A stretch of DNA of 64,000 nt, taken from Fibrobacter sp. GTDB taxonomy: Bacteria > Fibrobacterota > Fibrobacteria > Fibrobacterales > Fibrobacteraceae. The stretch spans positions 1 to 64,000 of the forward strand of contig JAKSIF010000011.1 in NCBI GenBank assembly GCA_024398965.1. Reading direction: 5' to 3'. Within the stretch, counting starts at the first letter, position 1, and every line of letters begins with the position of its first letter. Position numbers and translations under genes: made by a program. A model generated the notes under the pieces. The model searched no databases, was not told where the DNA came from, and saw nothing but the letters and a program-made list of their open reading frames with translations. Below, in pieces: positions 49,515-59,403 of the stretch.

Positions 49515-51454
49515 TAGATCAAACCTCCAGTCAGAAGAACAACAAGCACAAGGGCTACCACACCTGCGAGGCTAAGAGCAATCTGCAGGCGGACCTTGCG
49601 GACCTGGAATGCGGCAGCGCCATCGCCCAGGATAGAGGCGATACTTGCAACCAACCACTGGACAAACTGAACCAGGTTGTCCACGATATTTTCAACAATC
49701 CAGGCAACAATGTTTGTAAGGGTAATGAACCAACCGTGGATGATATCGAACAGGAAGGTCCAAGTAGCCTTGTAGCCTTCGGGACGAGTGCTATTGGTAG
49801 CAGCCGGAATGCGCTTGCCAAAGACTGCGAAGGCGATGATGATACCGAGAACAGCTGCGGCAGTGCCAAGACCGGCAAAGACCATGGGGTTCACGTGAGC
49901 TGCGCTGTGGAGCACAGAAGCCTGTGCAGCACCCACAACCGGTTCGAGAGCCTGTTCGAAGGTAGTGATACCCAGGGATTCGGCCCAGAAGTAACCGGAG
50001 AAGATTGCGCCAACTGCAAGCACCACCATGGGGAAGAGCATGCAGGCCGGAGCTTCGTGAATATGGTGTTCGCTTTCTTCGGAACCACGATACTTTCCAA
50101 AGAAGGTCATGATGATGAGGCGGCTCATGTAGACTGCGGTAATCACAGCGGTCAGGAGGCCTACACCATAGAAGAAGGGACCCATGGGGCCGCTCACATA
50201 GAGCTTTTCGAGAATCAGGTCCTTAGACCAGAAACCTGCAAAACCCGGGACACCAATAATAGCAAGGAAGGCAAAGATCATGACGCATGCGGTAACCGGA
50301 GTCTTCTTGAGAAGACCGCCCATCTTGCGCATATCCTGTTCACCAGCCAGGGAGTGAATCACTGCACCTGCACCCAGGAAGAGGGCGGCCTTGAAGAAGG
50401 CGTGGGTAAACACGTGGAAGATGGAGGCATCGAAGGCGGCAACGCCAGCGGCCATGAACATATAGCCCAACTGAGAAATGGTAGAGTAAGCAAGAACCTT
50501 CTTGATGTCGTTCTGGAAGAGGCCAGCCACAGCTGCCCAGAAGGCAGTGAGCATACCCACCACGGTAATGATGTCAAGGACAACCGGGAGAGCGGCGAAC
50601 ATGGTAGAAAGACGAGCAAGCAGGTAGACGCCAGAGGTCACCATGGTTGCAGCATGGATAAGTGCAGAAACCGGGGTCGGACCAGCCATTGCATCGGGCA
50701 ACCAGGTCAGAAGAGGAATCTGAGCAGACTTACCGGTGCAGCCGATGAAGAACAGGATACCGGCAAGGCTCAGAATCGGAAGAACGATTTCGGCCTGGCC
50801 TGCACCGAGGATCATCTGCATGAAGCCACGGAGAGCGTCGTAGTTAAGAATGTTAGAGCCACCCAGGGTAACGAGCACCAGCATGCCAAGGAGGAAGCCG
50901 ATGTCACCCACGCGGTTCACAATGAAGGCCTTATTTGCAGCCTTGCAGTTGTTGACGTCGTGGTTCCAGAAACCGATGAGCAGGTAGGAGCAGAGACCCA
51001 CACCTTCCCAACCGAGGAAGGTCAGGAGCAAGCTGTCGGAAAGAACCAGGGTGATCATGCTGAACATGAACAGGTTGATGTAGGCGAAGAAGCGGGCAAA
51101 GCCGCGGTCACCGTGCATGTAACCAATGGAGTACAGCGCAATCAGGGAACCGATACCTGTGATGAACAGGAGCATGATGCGGGTAAGACCATCGAACAGG
51201 AAGCCGATGTCCACCTTGAACATGGGAATATCGATCCAGTTGCAAAGGGTGGAGCGAATGCCTTCCTGGGGCATGCCGACGGAGAGGAGCACGACACTTG
51301 CAAAGGCAAGAACCGGGAACATCACAGCCAGAGCGCCAACGAAGCCTTCGGACGGGCCCTTCTTGCTACCGGAAGATGCAACGGCGATAGTGCCGAGCAG
51401 GATAGTTCCGATAAGCGGGAACAGAGGAATGAACCAAAGCGGTAAATTTGTCAT
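49514..51454 (-). CDS. nuoL: NADH-quinone oxidoreductase subunit L
   Basis: 646 residues. LTFLGWEGVGLCSYLLIGFW, GKSAQIPLLTWLPDAMAGPT (conserved Lys and the amphipathic region), VSALIHAATMVTSGVYLLAR, KKVLAYSTISQLGYMFMA and AFFKAALFLGAGAVIH. The C-terminal lateral helix and TM16 are present. Largest antiporter-like subunit. One-base overlap with nuoM. Confidence 0.96.
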   Translation of the reverse strand: MTNLPLWFIPLFPLIGTILLGTIAVASSGSKKGPSEGFVGALAVMFPVLAFASVVLLSVGMPQEGIRSTLCNWIDIPMFKVDIGFLFDGLTRIMLLFITGIGSLIALYSIGYMHGDRGFARFFAYINLFMFSMITLVLSDSLLLTFLGWEGVGLCSYLLIGFWNHDVNNCKAANKAFIVNRVGDIGFLLGMLVLVTLGGSNILNYDALRGFMQMILGAGQAEIVLPILSLAGILFFIGCTGKSAQIPLLTWLPDAMAGPTPVSALIHAATMVTSGVYLLARLSTMFAALPVVLDIITVVGMLTAFWAAVAGLFQNDIKKVLAYSTISQLGYMFMAAGVAAFDASIFHVFTHAFFKAALFLGAGAVIHSLAGEQDMRKMGGLLKKTPVTACVMIFAFLAIIGVPGFAGFWSKDLILEKLYVSGPMGPFFYGVGLLTAVITAVYMSRLIIMTFFGKYRGSEESEHHIHEAPACMLFPMVVLAVGAIFSGYFWAESLGITTFEQALEPVVGAAQASVLHSAAHVNPMVFAGLGTAAAVLGIIIAFAVFGKRIPAATNSTRPEGYKATWTFLFDIIHGWFITLTNIVAWIVENIVDNLVQFVQWLVASIASILGDGAAAFQVRKVRLQIALSLAGVVALVLVVLLTGGLI

Positions 51455-51457
51455 GTC

Positions 51458-51772
51458 TTACCCCTTCAAGTTTGTGTATGTGTCAGCGTCAACGCTTTCA
51501 CGGTTACGGAAAATCATGATCACCATGGCGAGGCCGACGCAAGCTTCTGCTGCAGCGACTGCGATAGTGAACAGCGGAACGATCTGACCAGTAACACTGG
51601 CTGCAGCAGGCAGAGTCTTTGCAAAGCCTACGAAAGCCAGGTTCACTGCGTTCAGGGCCAGTTCAACGCCCATGAGCACAAAGAAGATGTTGCGGCGAGA
51701 AATTGCCACGATCAAGCCGATGGCGAAAATCACCAGAGCCAGGATCTGAACGTAAATAGCTTGGAGTTCCAT
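51458..51772 (-). CDS. nuoK: NADH-quinone oxidoreductase subunit K
   Basis: 104 residues, three membrane spans; VLMGVELALNAVNLAFVGF with the two conserved Glu residues (one in VELALN, one in AAAEACVGLAMVI). Part of the proton path of complex I. Confidence 0.95.
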   Translation of the reverse strand: MELQAIYVQILALVIFAIGLIVAISRRNIFFVLMGVELALNAVNLAFVGFAKTLPAAASVTGQIVPLFTIAVAAAEACVGLAMVIMIFRNRESVDADTYTNLKG

Positions 51773-52299
51773 TATTTAGCCTCCTCGTCGGTACCGAGAC
51801 GCTTCTTGGCCATGAGAACGGCGGAAGCCATTGCAGACAGCAGAAGAAGGCCGATAACTTCGAACAGAATGAAGTAACCCGGACCAGTCTGAGCCACGTT
51901 GAACAGAGTTTCGGAGGTGAGCTTCACGGAGCCGCGAACAGTGGTAGCGTCAAAGGCGATACCAGAGCGGATCAGAACGAAACCCACGAGGCCGGTCAGC
52001 ACGAACACCGCCGGAACCACGAACAGGGAAACCTTGTCGAACATGGGAGTCTTGTTGTCCTTGCCTGCATTGAGCACCATGATCACGAAAGTGAGTAGCA
52101 TGATGATTGCACCGGCATAAACCATGATCTGAACAACACCAATGAAGGGGCTACCCAGAAGGCCATAGATGCCTGCAAGAGACAGCATGGAAAGAATCAG
52201 GGAAAGGGCACCGTAAAGAGGGTGCTTGGAAAGGAGAACGCAGAGAGCGGAACCCACGGCGATAACTCCCAGGATGATGAAGTAAATCAATGCGAGCAT
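51772..52299 (-). CDS. nuoJ: NADH-quinone oxidoreductase subunit J
   Basis: 175 residues, five spans; LLSKHPLYGALSLILSMLSL and LLGSPFIGVVQIMVYAGAII, the latter with the flexible TM3 motif MVYAGAI. The basic tail ends KKRLGTDEEAK. Overlaps nuoI and nuoK by one base. Confidence 0.95.
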   Translation of the reverse strand: MLALIYFIILGVIAVGSALCVLLSKHPLYGALSLILSMLSLAGIYGLLGSPFIGVVQIMVYAGAIIMLLTFVIMVLNAGKDNKTPMFDKVSLFVVPAVFVLTGLVGFVLIRSGIAFDATTVRGSVKLTSETLFNVAQTGPGYFILFEVIGLLLLSAMASAVLMAKKRLGTDEEAK

Positions 52300-52868
52300 T
52301 ACTTAACCTCCATGCCCCAGACCTTGCGGGCTTCGGCATTCTTGGTACCGCCCGGAGCCATCTGGCTCTGAGCATCTTCGGGGTAGTCCTTGGGATCCCA
52401 GTTGGTGAGATCTTCGAGATGAGCCACGAAATCTTCGCGCTTACGATGTTCGAAGACAATCTGCTTGGTATCCATGCGGAGAGCATCTACCGGGCAGGCT
52501 TCTGCGCAAAGGCCGCAGAACACGCAGACCAGGTGGTCGATGTCAAAGCGCATGACGCGCTTTTCGATACGAGGATCATCGGACTGAGTTGCTTCGATGA
52601 AAATACAGTGTGCAGGGCAAGCTGCAGCGCACATGCCGCAAGCCACGCAACGGGGAGTACCATCGGGGCGAAGCATCAAACGATGCTTGGCACGGTAGGT
52701 GTTGCGAACTTCGGGCTGGCCTTCCGGATAGGAAATGGTGGGCAGCTCTTCGTAACGGAACAAGCCGCGGGCAGCATGCTTAAGGGTAGTGAACAAGCCA
52801 CGGAAACATTCGTAAATGTAGAGGCGTTCTACCCAAGTCATGGGTTTCTGTTTAATAACGCGAGCCAT
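52299..52868 (-). CDS. nuoI: NADH-quinone oxidoreductase subunit I
   Basis: 189 residues with two [4Fe-4S] motifs: CVACGMCAAACPAHC (about residues 74-88) and CVFCGLCAEACPVDA (about 115-129), clusters N6a and N6b. N-terminal amphipathic region (FRGLFTTLKHAARGLF). The C-terminal tail of about 50 residues is longer than usual. Confidence 0.95.
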   Translation of the reverse strand: MARVIKQKPMTWVERLYIYECFRGLFTTLKHAARGLFRYEELPTISYPEGQPEVRNTYRAKHRLMLRPDGTPRCVACGMCAAACPAHCIFIEATQSDDPRIEKRVMRFDIDHLVCVFCGLCAEACPVDALRMDTKQIVFEHRKREDFVAHLEDLTNWDPKDYPEDAQSQMAPGGTKNAEARKVWGMEVK

Positions 52869-54223
52869 TAGTTACCTCCCAAAAGCTTTGCGACAACGGC
52901 GGTCACAATGAGGTTCAGGATAGCGATGTTAAGGATAATCTTCCAGCCCAGGTGCATCACGTGGTCATAACGGAAGCGCGGAAGAGTCCAGCGGACCCAA
53001 ATCCATACCCAGCAGAAGAACACGCTCTTAATCACAAGCACCAGCAGGTGGATGGCTGCAGTACCGAGGGCAGCACCCAAGGTATTGACCAACTGGCCGT
53101 CGATGACGGACTGTGCCGGGCTGTAGAACATCCAGGAGCAAACGCCAGCAGCGATGAACACGAGAGCGGCAACCCAGGCAACCAGCTTGTACAGCTTGTA
53201 TTCCTGAAGGATAACCATCTTGTTGCTCTGCTTGGAAGCGGCGAGCTTTCTGGAGTAGCGGTAAATCATGTGGAGGAAGGCGAGAGCGAAGAATGCAAGC
53301 ACCCAGCAGAGGATGGCCAGAGAGCCGCCCATGTGAGCCTGCATGGTCTCGGTGGTAACGAACGGAACAGAGTAGCCACCCAGGAAGAGGGTTGCCACCA
53401 GGAGGGAGCTAATGCAGATGTGGGAGTATTCACCCATGTAGAAGAGACCGAACTGCATAGCACCATATTCGGTATGGTAACCAGCAACCAGTTCCGGTTC
53501 GCCTTCGGCAACGTCAAACGGTGCACGACCAGTTTCTGCGATAGTTGCAATGAGGAAGCAGAAGAATGCCACCGGCTGGGCAACGATACCCCAGACGTGG
53601 TGTTCCTGCCAGCTCACGATGTCGGTGAGGCTGAAGGAGCCTGCGAGCACCAGAAGGCCCATCATGGAAAGACCCTGGCAGACTTCGTAGCTGATGGTCA
53701 TTGCTGTGGTACGGAGAGAGCCCAGGTAGCTGTACTTGGACTTGGAAGCCCAACCAGCGAGGACTGCACCGTAGGCAGACAGGGAGGAGAAACCGAAGAG
53801 AAGCAGGATACCCACTTCGGAATCCAGAATGGAACCGGAGATGTTCACGGCCTTGCCACCCCATTCAAATGCCAGAGGACCAAACCACGGAATGACACAC
53901 GGGGAAAGGAACACGATGGCGAACGGAATTGCGGGAGCCACGTAATAAAGGAACTTGCTTGCGCCCTTGGGAGCGAACATTTCCTTGAAGAACAGCTTGG
54001 CACCATCGCACATGTTCTGTACATAACCCAGCAAACGGATACGACCGAAATACGGGATCTTGATGTAAGAACGGTTCGGGCCCTGACGGTCCTGCATGAA
54101 GCCGGCGCCGCGGCGTTCCATGGGAATCAACAGGAGGATGTAAAGGACCGGCACGAAGCAGAAGGCGAACTTCGCAATCGTGATCAGCCATTCAACCCAG
54201 GATTTGGATTCGATGATATCCAT
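52868..54223 (-). CDS. nuoH: NADH-quinone oxidoreductase subunit H, enlarged
   Basis: 451 residues against about 325 in E. coli. The quinone-cavity residues are present: ERRGAGFMQDRQGPN, TAMTISYEVCQGLSMMG, ETGRAPFDVAEGEPELVAGY and YHTEYGAMQFGLFYMGEYSH. Extra sequence lies between TM6 and the C-terminal spans (YRYSRKLAASKQSNKMVILQ) and adds about 80-100 residues with possibly one or two further spans. Otherwise typical. Confidence 0.94.
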   Translation of the reverse strand: MDIIESKSWVEWLITIAKFAFCFVPVLYILLLIPMERRGAGFMQDRQGPNRSYIKIPYFGRIRLLGYVQNMCDGAKLFFKEMFAPKGASKFLYYVAPAIPFAIVFLSPCVIPWFGPLAFEWGGKAVNISGSILDSEVGILLLFGFSSLSAYGAVLAGWASKSKYSYLGSLRTTAMTISYEVCQGLSMMGLLVLAGSFSLTDIVSWQEHHVWGIVAQPVAFFCFLIATIAETGRAPFDVAEGEPELVAGYHTEYGAMQFGLFYMGEYSHICISSLLVATLFLGGYSVPFVTTETMQAHMGGSLAILCWVLAFFALAFLHMIYRYSRKLAASKQSNKMVILQEYKLYKLVAWVAALVFIAAGVCSWMFYSPAQSVIDGQLVNTLGAALGTAAIHLLVLVIKSVFFCWVWIWVRWTLPRFRYDHVMHLGWKIILNIAILNLIVTAVVAKLLGGN

Positions 54224-55833
54224 TATGCGTTACCTCCTTCAAGATGCAGACCAGTGCTCTTGATGGTGTCGTATGCAAGGCCAGCCAATGCCGGTGCGTA
54301 TTCGGCAGCCTTCTTGAAGGCGTCCATTGCGCAGGTGAAAGGCGTTCCGGCGAGTTCAGAAAGAACTTCGTAGGCCGGGCGGAGTTCAGCGCTGGGGCAG
54401 GTCGGAGCTGCGTTCAACTTCTGGAGGATACCCAGGCAGTTGACCATGGAGCCCTGGACTTCACTCCAGTGCTTGATACCGTAAGCGAGAGTAGCTTCGC
54501 CAGCGGTGTCGTTATTGAAAGCGGAAAGAGCAATGCGGGTGGGGATCTTGGAAAGAGCGTCCACAGAGCCATTGCCTTCGCCGAAGAGGTCGTTGTTCAC
54601 AGTCACGAGGACAGAGAACTGACTTGCATTCTGCACGAGTTCATTCAGATTGTCATCCGGGAGACCAAGCAGCTTGAAGCCAGCGCGGTTTGCCATGGGG
54701 TCGCCGCTCTTTGCAATGCCATCGGGTTCGGCCTTCGGCTTGAGAGTGCCGCCAAATACCTGAGCCTTGTCGCCAAGGGATTCCTTCAACATGCGGAGTG
54801 CAGCCAAGTCTTCGATGGTGCATTCGCCGCCAGCAACCAAGGCAATCTTGCCGGATGCAGAAGCGAGGGATTCCTTAATGACGTTCAGACCCATTGCCGG
54901 GAGACGATTTTCACCGAAGGTCTGGAAAGCGAGACGGCTAGTATTGGAAAGCCAGCTACGGTTCACTTCCGGATTGCAACGCGGCATCATACGGTAGATC
55001 TTGCCATCGGCGTGATCCAGCCAGATGTTTGCACCCAGGGAGTCATCCATGGAGATGGTCGGGGTGTGGCTCAAGAGCCATACGCGCTTCTGGAAACGGA
55101 AGTACTTAGCAGTCATGGCGCCAGTGGGGCACACGTCGGTGACGCAGAGGTCGTATTCGTGGTCCAGCTTTTCGCCAGGGAAAGTAGAGATGTAGGTGTG
55201 GTCGGCACGGCCAGCCAGCTGGAGCTGTTCGTCTTTAGCGATGGTGCGCATAAAGCGTACGCAGCGATCGCACTGAACGCAACGTTCTTCGTCGAGCCAA
55301 ATGCGGGGGCCGATGTCCACATGCTTACCACCGCGAACCTGACCCTTGTTGTCAATGAACTGGTGAGCCGGATTACCATGGTAGTTCTTACCGTATTCCG
55401 GACGCATGCGGCCTTCGTTCTGGCCAGCTTCCATGTAGTTTTCCTGCAGGGTGCATTCGCCAGCCTTGTCGCAGATGGGGCAATCCAGCGGATGATTCAC
55501 CAGCATGAATTCCTGGGTAGCCTTGCGGGCGTTCTTTACGCGAGCAGAGGATGCAGGAGTATAGATCTTCATGCCAGGGGCAACAGGAGTATAGCAGGCG
55601 ATCACCAGCATACGGCCGCGGGGGCCTTCCTGTTCGACCAGGCACTGACGGCAGTTACCGGAAACCGGAAGATACGGATGGTAACAGACGTGAGGAGTTT
55701 CAATCCCGACAGCCTTGAGGGCTTCGAGGAGGTTTGTATCGCCGGGAACCATGACGGCCTTATCATCCACGAAGATTTCCACCTTCGGGCTGTTTTCGGT
55801 CGGAAGTTTCGGCATGTTATAGAAGTTACTCAT
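54223..55833 (-). CDS. nuoG: NADH-quinone oxidoreductase subunit G, short form
   Basis: 536 residues against about 780-910 for classic NuoG. The N-terminal cluster region is complete: CYHPYLPVSGNCRQCLVEQ with C80 (2Fe-2S, N1b), HPLDCPICDKAGEC (His-ligated N5) and CVQCDRCVRFM with CVTDVCPTGA (N4). The following molybdopterin-like domain is cut down to about 300 residues. Catalytic electron flow should not need the missing part. Confidence 0.92.
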   Translation of the reverse strand: MSNFYNMPKLPTENSPKVEIFVDDKAVMVPGDTNLLEALKAVGIETPHVCYHPYLPVSGNCRQCLVEQEGPRGRMLVIACYTPVAPGMKIYTPASSARVKNARKATQEFMLVNHPLDCPICDKAGECTLQENYMEAGQNEGRMRPEYGKNYHGNPAHQFIDNKGQVRGGKHVDIGPRIWLDEERCVQCDRCVRFMRTIAKDEQLQLAGRADHTYISTFPGEKLDHEYDLCVTDVCPTGAMTAKYFRFQKRVWLLSHTPTISMDDSLGANIWLDHADGKIYRMMPRCNPEVNRSWLSNTSRLAFQTFGENRLPAMGLNVIKESLASASGKIALVAGGECTIEDLAALRMLKESLGDKAQVFGGTLKPKAEPDGIAKSGDPMANRAGFKLLGLPDDNLNELVQNASQFSVLVTVNNDLFGEGNGSVDALSKIPTRIALSAFNNDTAGEATLAYGIKHWSEVQGSMVNCLGILQKLNAAPTCPSAELRPAYEVLSELAGTPFTCAMDAFKKAAEYAPALAGLAYDTIKSTGLHLEGGNA

Positions 55834-55838
55834 AATGA

Positions 55839-57146
55839 TTACCAGAAGATTCCAGGACGATAAGTTTCTTGTACACGGGGCTTTGCGTGATCCGGATTCT
55901 TTGCGATGTATTCGTCAAAGTCGGCGCGGAACTTGGTGCTGTAGGAAGCAACAGGACCGCCCAGGGAGACGGACAGCGGGCAGATGGTCACGCCACCAAA
56001 GCCACCAGTAAGGCTCTGCATCAGTTCAACGTCGCCATCGTGGCCCTTGCCATCGACGATGAGGTTGAGGATACGGTGCAGAAGACCGGTACCTTCGCGG
56101 CAGGGAGTGCACTGGCCGCAAGATTCGTGGCTGTAGAAGTTACCAAGCACGTTCAGCAGGTCCACCATGTTGTGGGTGTCGTTGATGACGATCATTGCAC
56201 CGGAACCGAACATGGTCTTCATGGAGGCCAGGCATTCGTAGTCCATGGTGGCAACGGCTGCTTCTTCTGCGGTAAGAGGTGCGCAAGAGGAACCACCGGG
56301 GAGCACAGCCTTCAGCTTGCCGCCCACAACGCCACCGGCGTATTCGTTGATCATGGTCATCATGGGAGTACCGAGAGGAGCTTCGTACACGCCCGGGTTC
56401 TTCACGTCGCCGGAAATGCAGAACACCTTGGTACCGCCTGCACGGGGAGTACCCATCTTAGCGTATTCGCTAGGATCGTGCTTCAGGATCCAGGGGAGAG
56501 CCATGATAGTTTCCACGTTGTTCACGCAAGTAGGAGACTTCCATGCACCGCTAACTGCCGGGAAAGGCGGCTTAAGGCGGGGCTGACCCTTCTGGCCTTC
56601 GAGAGAGTTAATGAGAGCGGTTTCTTCACCGCAAATGTAGGCGCCAGCGCCACGGTGCACGAAGATATCGAAGCAGAACTTGGTTCCGCAGATATTTTCG
56701 CCAAGGTAGCCGGCTGCATATGCCTGGTTCAGAGCCTTGTTGAGGGACTCAATGCAAGGGAGGAATTCGCCACGGCAGTAGATGTATGCTGCGCGGGAAC
56801 CCAGAGCCCAAGCGGCGATGATGAGGCCTTCGATCAAGCGGTGGGGATCTTCCAGCATGAGGAAGTGGTCCTTGAAGGTACCGCCTTCACCTTCGTCAGC
56901 GTTCACCACGATGTACACGGGCTTGCCAGTTCCACGAGGCACGAAGCTCCACTTCATACCGGTGGGGAAGCCAGCACCGCCACGGCCACGCAGGTTAGAG
57001 CGCTGCACGTAGTCGATGAGCTCGAACTGGCTCATGTTGAACAGGCGTTCGGAAATGTTTTCGTAGCCGCCCAGCTTCTTGTAGACTTCAATGTCCTGGG
57101 CGCCCTTGCCGAAGTTTTCAGTACAAACTTTTACGCATTCTGCCAT
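55839..57146 (-). CDS. nuoF: NADH-quinone oxidoreductase subunit F
   Basis: 435 residues. GRGGAGFPTGMKWSF (NADH/FMN site), VVNADEGEGGTFKDHFLM, GAGAYICGEETALINSLEGQ and SCGQCTPCREGTGLL with a later ICPLS cysteine (N3). Binds NADH and FMN. The usual NADEGEPG reads NADEGEGG here. Confidence 0.96.
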   Translation of the reverse strand: MAECVKVCTENFGKGAQDIEVYKKLGGYENISERLFNMSQFELIDYVQRSNLRGRGGAGFPTGMKWSFVPRGTGKPVYIVVNADEGEGGTFKDHFLMLEDPHRLIEGLIIAAWALGSRAAYIYCRGEFLPCIESLNKALNQAYAAGYLGENICGTKFCFDIFVHRGAGAYICGEETALINSLEGQKGQPRLKPPFPAVSGAWKSPTCVNNVETIMALPWILKHDPSEYAKMGTPRAGGTKVFCISGDVKNPGVYEAPLGTPMMTMINEYAGGVVGGKLKAVLPGGSSCAPLTAEEAAVATMDYECLASMKTMFGSGAMIVINDTHNMVDLLNVLGNFYSHESCGQCTPCREGTGLLHRILNLIVDGKGHDGDVELMQSLTGGFGGVTICPLSVSLGGPVASYSTKFRADFDEYIAKNPDHAKPRVQETYRPGIFW

Positions 57147-57148
57147 AA

Positions 57149-58213
57149 TTATACCTTCTTCTCTTCAACCGGAGCCGGCTTTTGAGTGGTAACAGCAACA
57201 GCGGAAGGCTTGGCCACGCGTTCGCCGGAGGTAGCGATCATGCGATATTCATCGCCGACCTTGCCTGCAGCATCTACGAATGCCTTGTCCTTAACGCCGG
57301 GTTCGCCAACGGCGACCCAATCATTGCCAGACTTCTTTTCAACAACGATCTTGGTGAATTCCGGAGCGCCCTTCCAAGTGAGGGTTGCGCCGGTTTCGTC
57401 AGCTTCAGCCTTGACGCAAAGAACCGGAGAAGGAGGAGCGTAGTCGGCAACCTGAGGCTTGGCAGTTGCGCCAGGAGCGCCCGGGTGACCGCAGTGACCC
57501 TTCACGGTACCACCAAGAACATCGTGCTTGGGGACGTTGTTTGCGTGAGCCTTGCACCAGTCGATAATGCGATCGATGGAAGCTTCGGTAAGAGTAGTGC
57601 CACGCTTCATCTTGAGCTGACCGTCGACAACGTCTGTTGCGAAGTCGTCGTTCACCAGCATCATGGGACCGTTGCCGCAAGAACCGAGGCATTCGACCTG
57701 AAGAATGGTGAACATGCCATCGGGAGTGGTTTCGCCAGACTTGATGCCCAGCTTGTTTTCCACATACTTGATGAGGGGCTGTGCGCCCTTGATGGCGCAG
57801 CTGATGTTGCGGCAGAACTGCAACATGAACTTGCCCTTGGGAGCGTGGTTATACATGGTATAGAAAGTAGCGACGCCCATAGCGTGAGCAGGAGCGCAAC
57901 CGCAAACGTTTGCTGCCCAGCGGATGCCTTCGGTGGGAACCCAGCCGAATACACCCTGCACAAGCCAAAGCACTTCGAGGAGTGCGCCCTGGCCTTCGGG
58001 GTAGCGGCTCAGCAAGTCAGCGCAACGTTCCTTGATTTCGGGAGTGGACAGCTTGTCAAGCACTTCCTTGGGATTGGGCTGCGGCTGAGCCGGATGAACG
58101 TGACCAAAAGTTTCGGCCGGATCTGCAGTGGCACCAATGGGCTGCTGGGGACGGTCGAACTTCAGGTTATTGTTGGCGACAAAGTGAACTGCGCCTTGGA
58201 TATGTTCTCTCAT
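57149..58213 (-). CDS. nuoE: NADH-quinone oxidoreductase subunit E with C-terminal beta-sandwich extension
   Basis: 354 residues against about 165 for classic NuoE. The thioredoxin-like core (about 55-222) has the 2Fe-2S (N1a) cysteines C134, C139, C175 and C179 in CRNISC and CLGSC, plus ATFYTMYNHAPKGKF. Before it lies a Pro-rich head of about 50 residues. After it come a Gly/Pro/His linker and residues about 258-345 (SPVLCVKAEADETGATLTW, FTKIVVEKKSGNDWVAVGE, AGKVGDEYRMIATSGERVAK) that look like a fibronectin-III-type domain. A Pro/Lys tail ends it. Cytoplasmic side of complex I; the extension is unusual. Confidence 0.93.
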   Translation of the reverse strand: MREHIQGAVHFVANNNLKFDRPQQPIGATADPAETFGHVHPAQPQPNPKEVLDKLSTPEIKERCADLLSRYPEGQGALLEVLWLVQGVFGWVPTEGIRWAANVCGCAPAHAMGVATFYTMYNHAPKGKFMLQFCRNISCAIKGAQPLIKYVENKLGIKSGETTPDGMFTILQVECLGSCGNGPMMLVNDDFATDVVDGQLKMKRGTTLTEASIDRIIDWCKAHANNVPKHDVLGGTVKGHCGHPGAPGATAKPQVADYAPPSPVLCVKAEADETGATLTWKGAPEFTKIVVEKKSGNDWVAVGEPGVKDKAFVDAAGKVGDEYRMIATSGERVAKPSAVAVTTQKPAPVEEKKV

Positions 58214-59403
58214 CGGTCAAGTTCTCCTGCAATCATGTTGAGGCCAGGCAAGGTGGCCATGGAGTCGGCCAAGGTAAGGCCTTCCACCAGTTCGTTAAAT
58301 GCGGACACGTGAGCAAAGCTGGGGGAACGAACCTTGATACGGTACGGATGACCGGAACCGTCGGCGACGATGGTAAAGCCAAGTTCGCCGTTAGCGCATT
58401 CGGAACCGCAGTAGTATTCGCCCTCAGGAACGCGGATACCTTCGTAGACGCTCTTGAAGCGGCCGATAAGGCCTTCCATATCCTGGTATGCCATCTTGTG
58501 AGACGGCACGCGGATGCGAGGATCCACGATATCGATGGGGCCCGGAGCAAGACGCTTGATAGCCTGACGAACAATCTTTACAGATTCTTCGATTTCGGCA
58601 AGGCGTACCTGCAGACGGTCGTTGGCGTCACCCTGGGTGCCCACCACAACTTCCCAGTCGTAAGTTTCATAATCGTAGTAAGGTTCATCCTTACGGAGGT
58701 CGTTTGCAACGCCAGTTGCACGGAGGCAAGGACCAGTCCAGCCGTAGCTGATTGCACGTTCCTTGGAAATCTTACCGATACCAACGGTACGATCAAGGAA
58801 GATACGGTTACGGTCGATACAGGCATGCAGGTCCTTCAGAGCCTTTTCAACAGAATTACAAGCGGCGAGAACTTCTTCTTCGAAGCCGTTGTAAGTGTCG
58901 CGATAGAGGCCACCGATACGGGCATAGCTGTTGGTAAGACGTGCACCAGTCAGCTTTTCCCAAATCAGCATGATTTCTTCACGCGGATTGAAGGCGTACA
59001 TAAAGGGAGTGGTACCGCCCAAGTCCTGGAGAGCAGCAGCGACGCAAATAAAGTGGTCGTTGATGCGGGAAAGTTCATTCACGATAACGCGGATGACCTT
59101 GTTGCGTTCCGGGATCTCGATGCCGAACATGTTTTCTACAGCGCGGCAGAAAGCAATGTTGTTCATCATTGCGGAGCAGTAGTTAAGACGGTCGGTATAC
59201 GGAAGAGCCTGCTGCCAGGTACCGCGTTCAACCATCTTTTCGAAACCACGATGCATGAAGCCGATTTCATGAACACCGGCCACGATGGTTTCGCCATCAA
59301 GAGCAGTCAGCAAGCGCACGCAGTGGTGAGTTGCCGGATGGGTCGGGCCCACGTTCAGGGCCATCAGGCTCAGCTTTTCGCCATTAGGATCTAATACGAT
59401 CAT
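58210..59403 (-). CDS. nuoD: NADH-quinone oxidoreductase subunit D
   Basis: 397 residues. NVGPTHPATHHCVRLLTALD with the quinone-site His, GFMHRGFEKMVE, YTDRLNYCSAMMNNIAF and the C-terminal end in ELDR after DSMATLPGLNMIAG. 49-kDa subunit forming the quinone cavity with NuoB and NuoH. Confidence 0.96.
   Translation of the reverse strand: MIVLDPNGEKLSLMALNVGPTHPATHHCVRLLTALDGETIVAGVHEIGFMHRGFEKMVERGTWQQALPYTDRLNYCSAMMNNIAFCRAVENMFGIEIPERNKVIRVIVNELSRINDHFICVAAALQDLGGTTPFMYAFNPREEIMLIWEKLTGARLTNSYARIGGLYRDTYNGFEEEVLAACNSVEKALKDLHACIDRNRIFLDRTVGIGKISKERAISYGWTGPCLRATGVANDLRKDEPYYDYETYDWEVVVGTQGDANDRLQVRLAEIEESVKIVRQAIKRLAPGPIDIVDPRIRVPSHKMAYQDMEGLIGRFKSVYEGIRVPEGEYYCGSECANGELGFTIVADGSGHPYRIKVRSPSFAHVSAFNELVEGLTLADSMATLPGLNMIAGELDR

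Noticed and set aside
49487-51445. Long plus-strand open frame opposite nuoL (and similar ones opposite nuoM, tex, nuoG and nuoF)
   Set aside because: Antisense frames made open by the codon bias of the real genes; the translations match no family and the sense proteins are complete complex I subunits or Tex.
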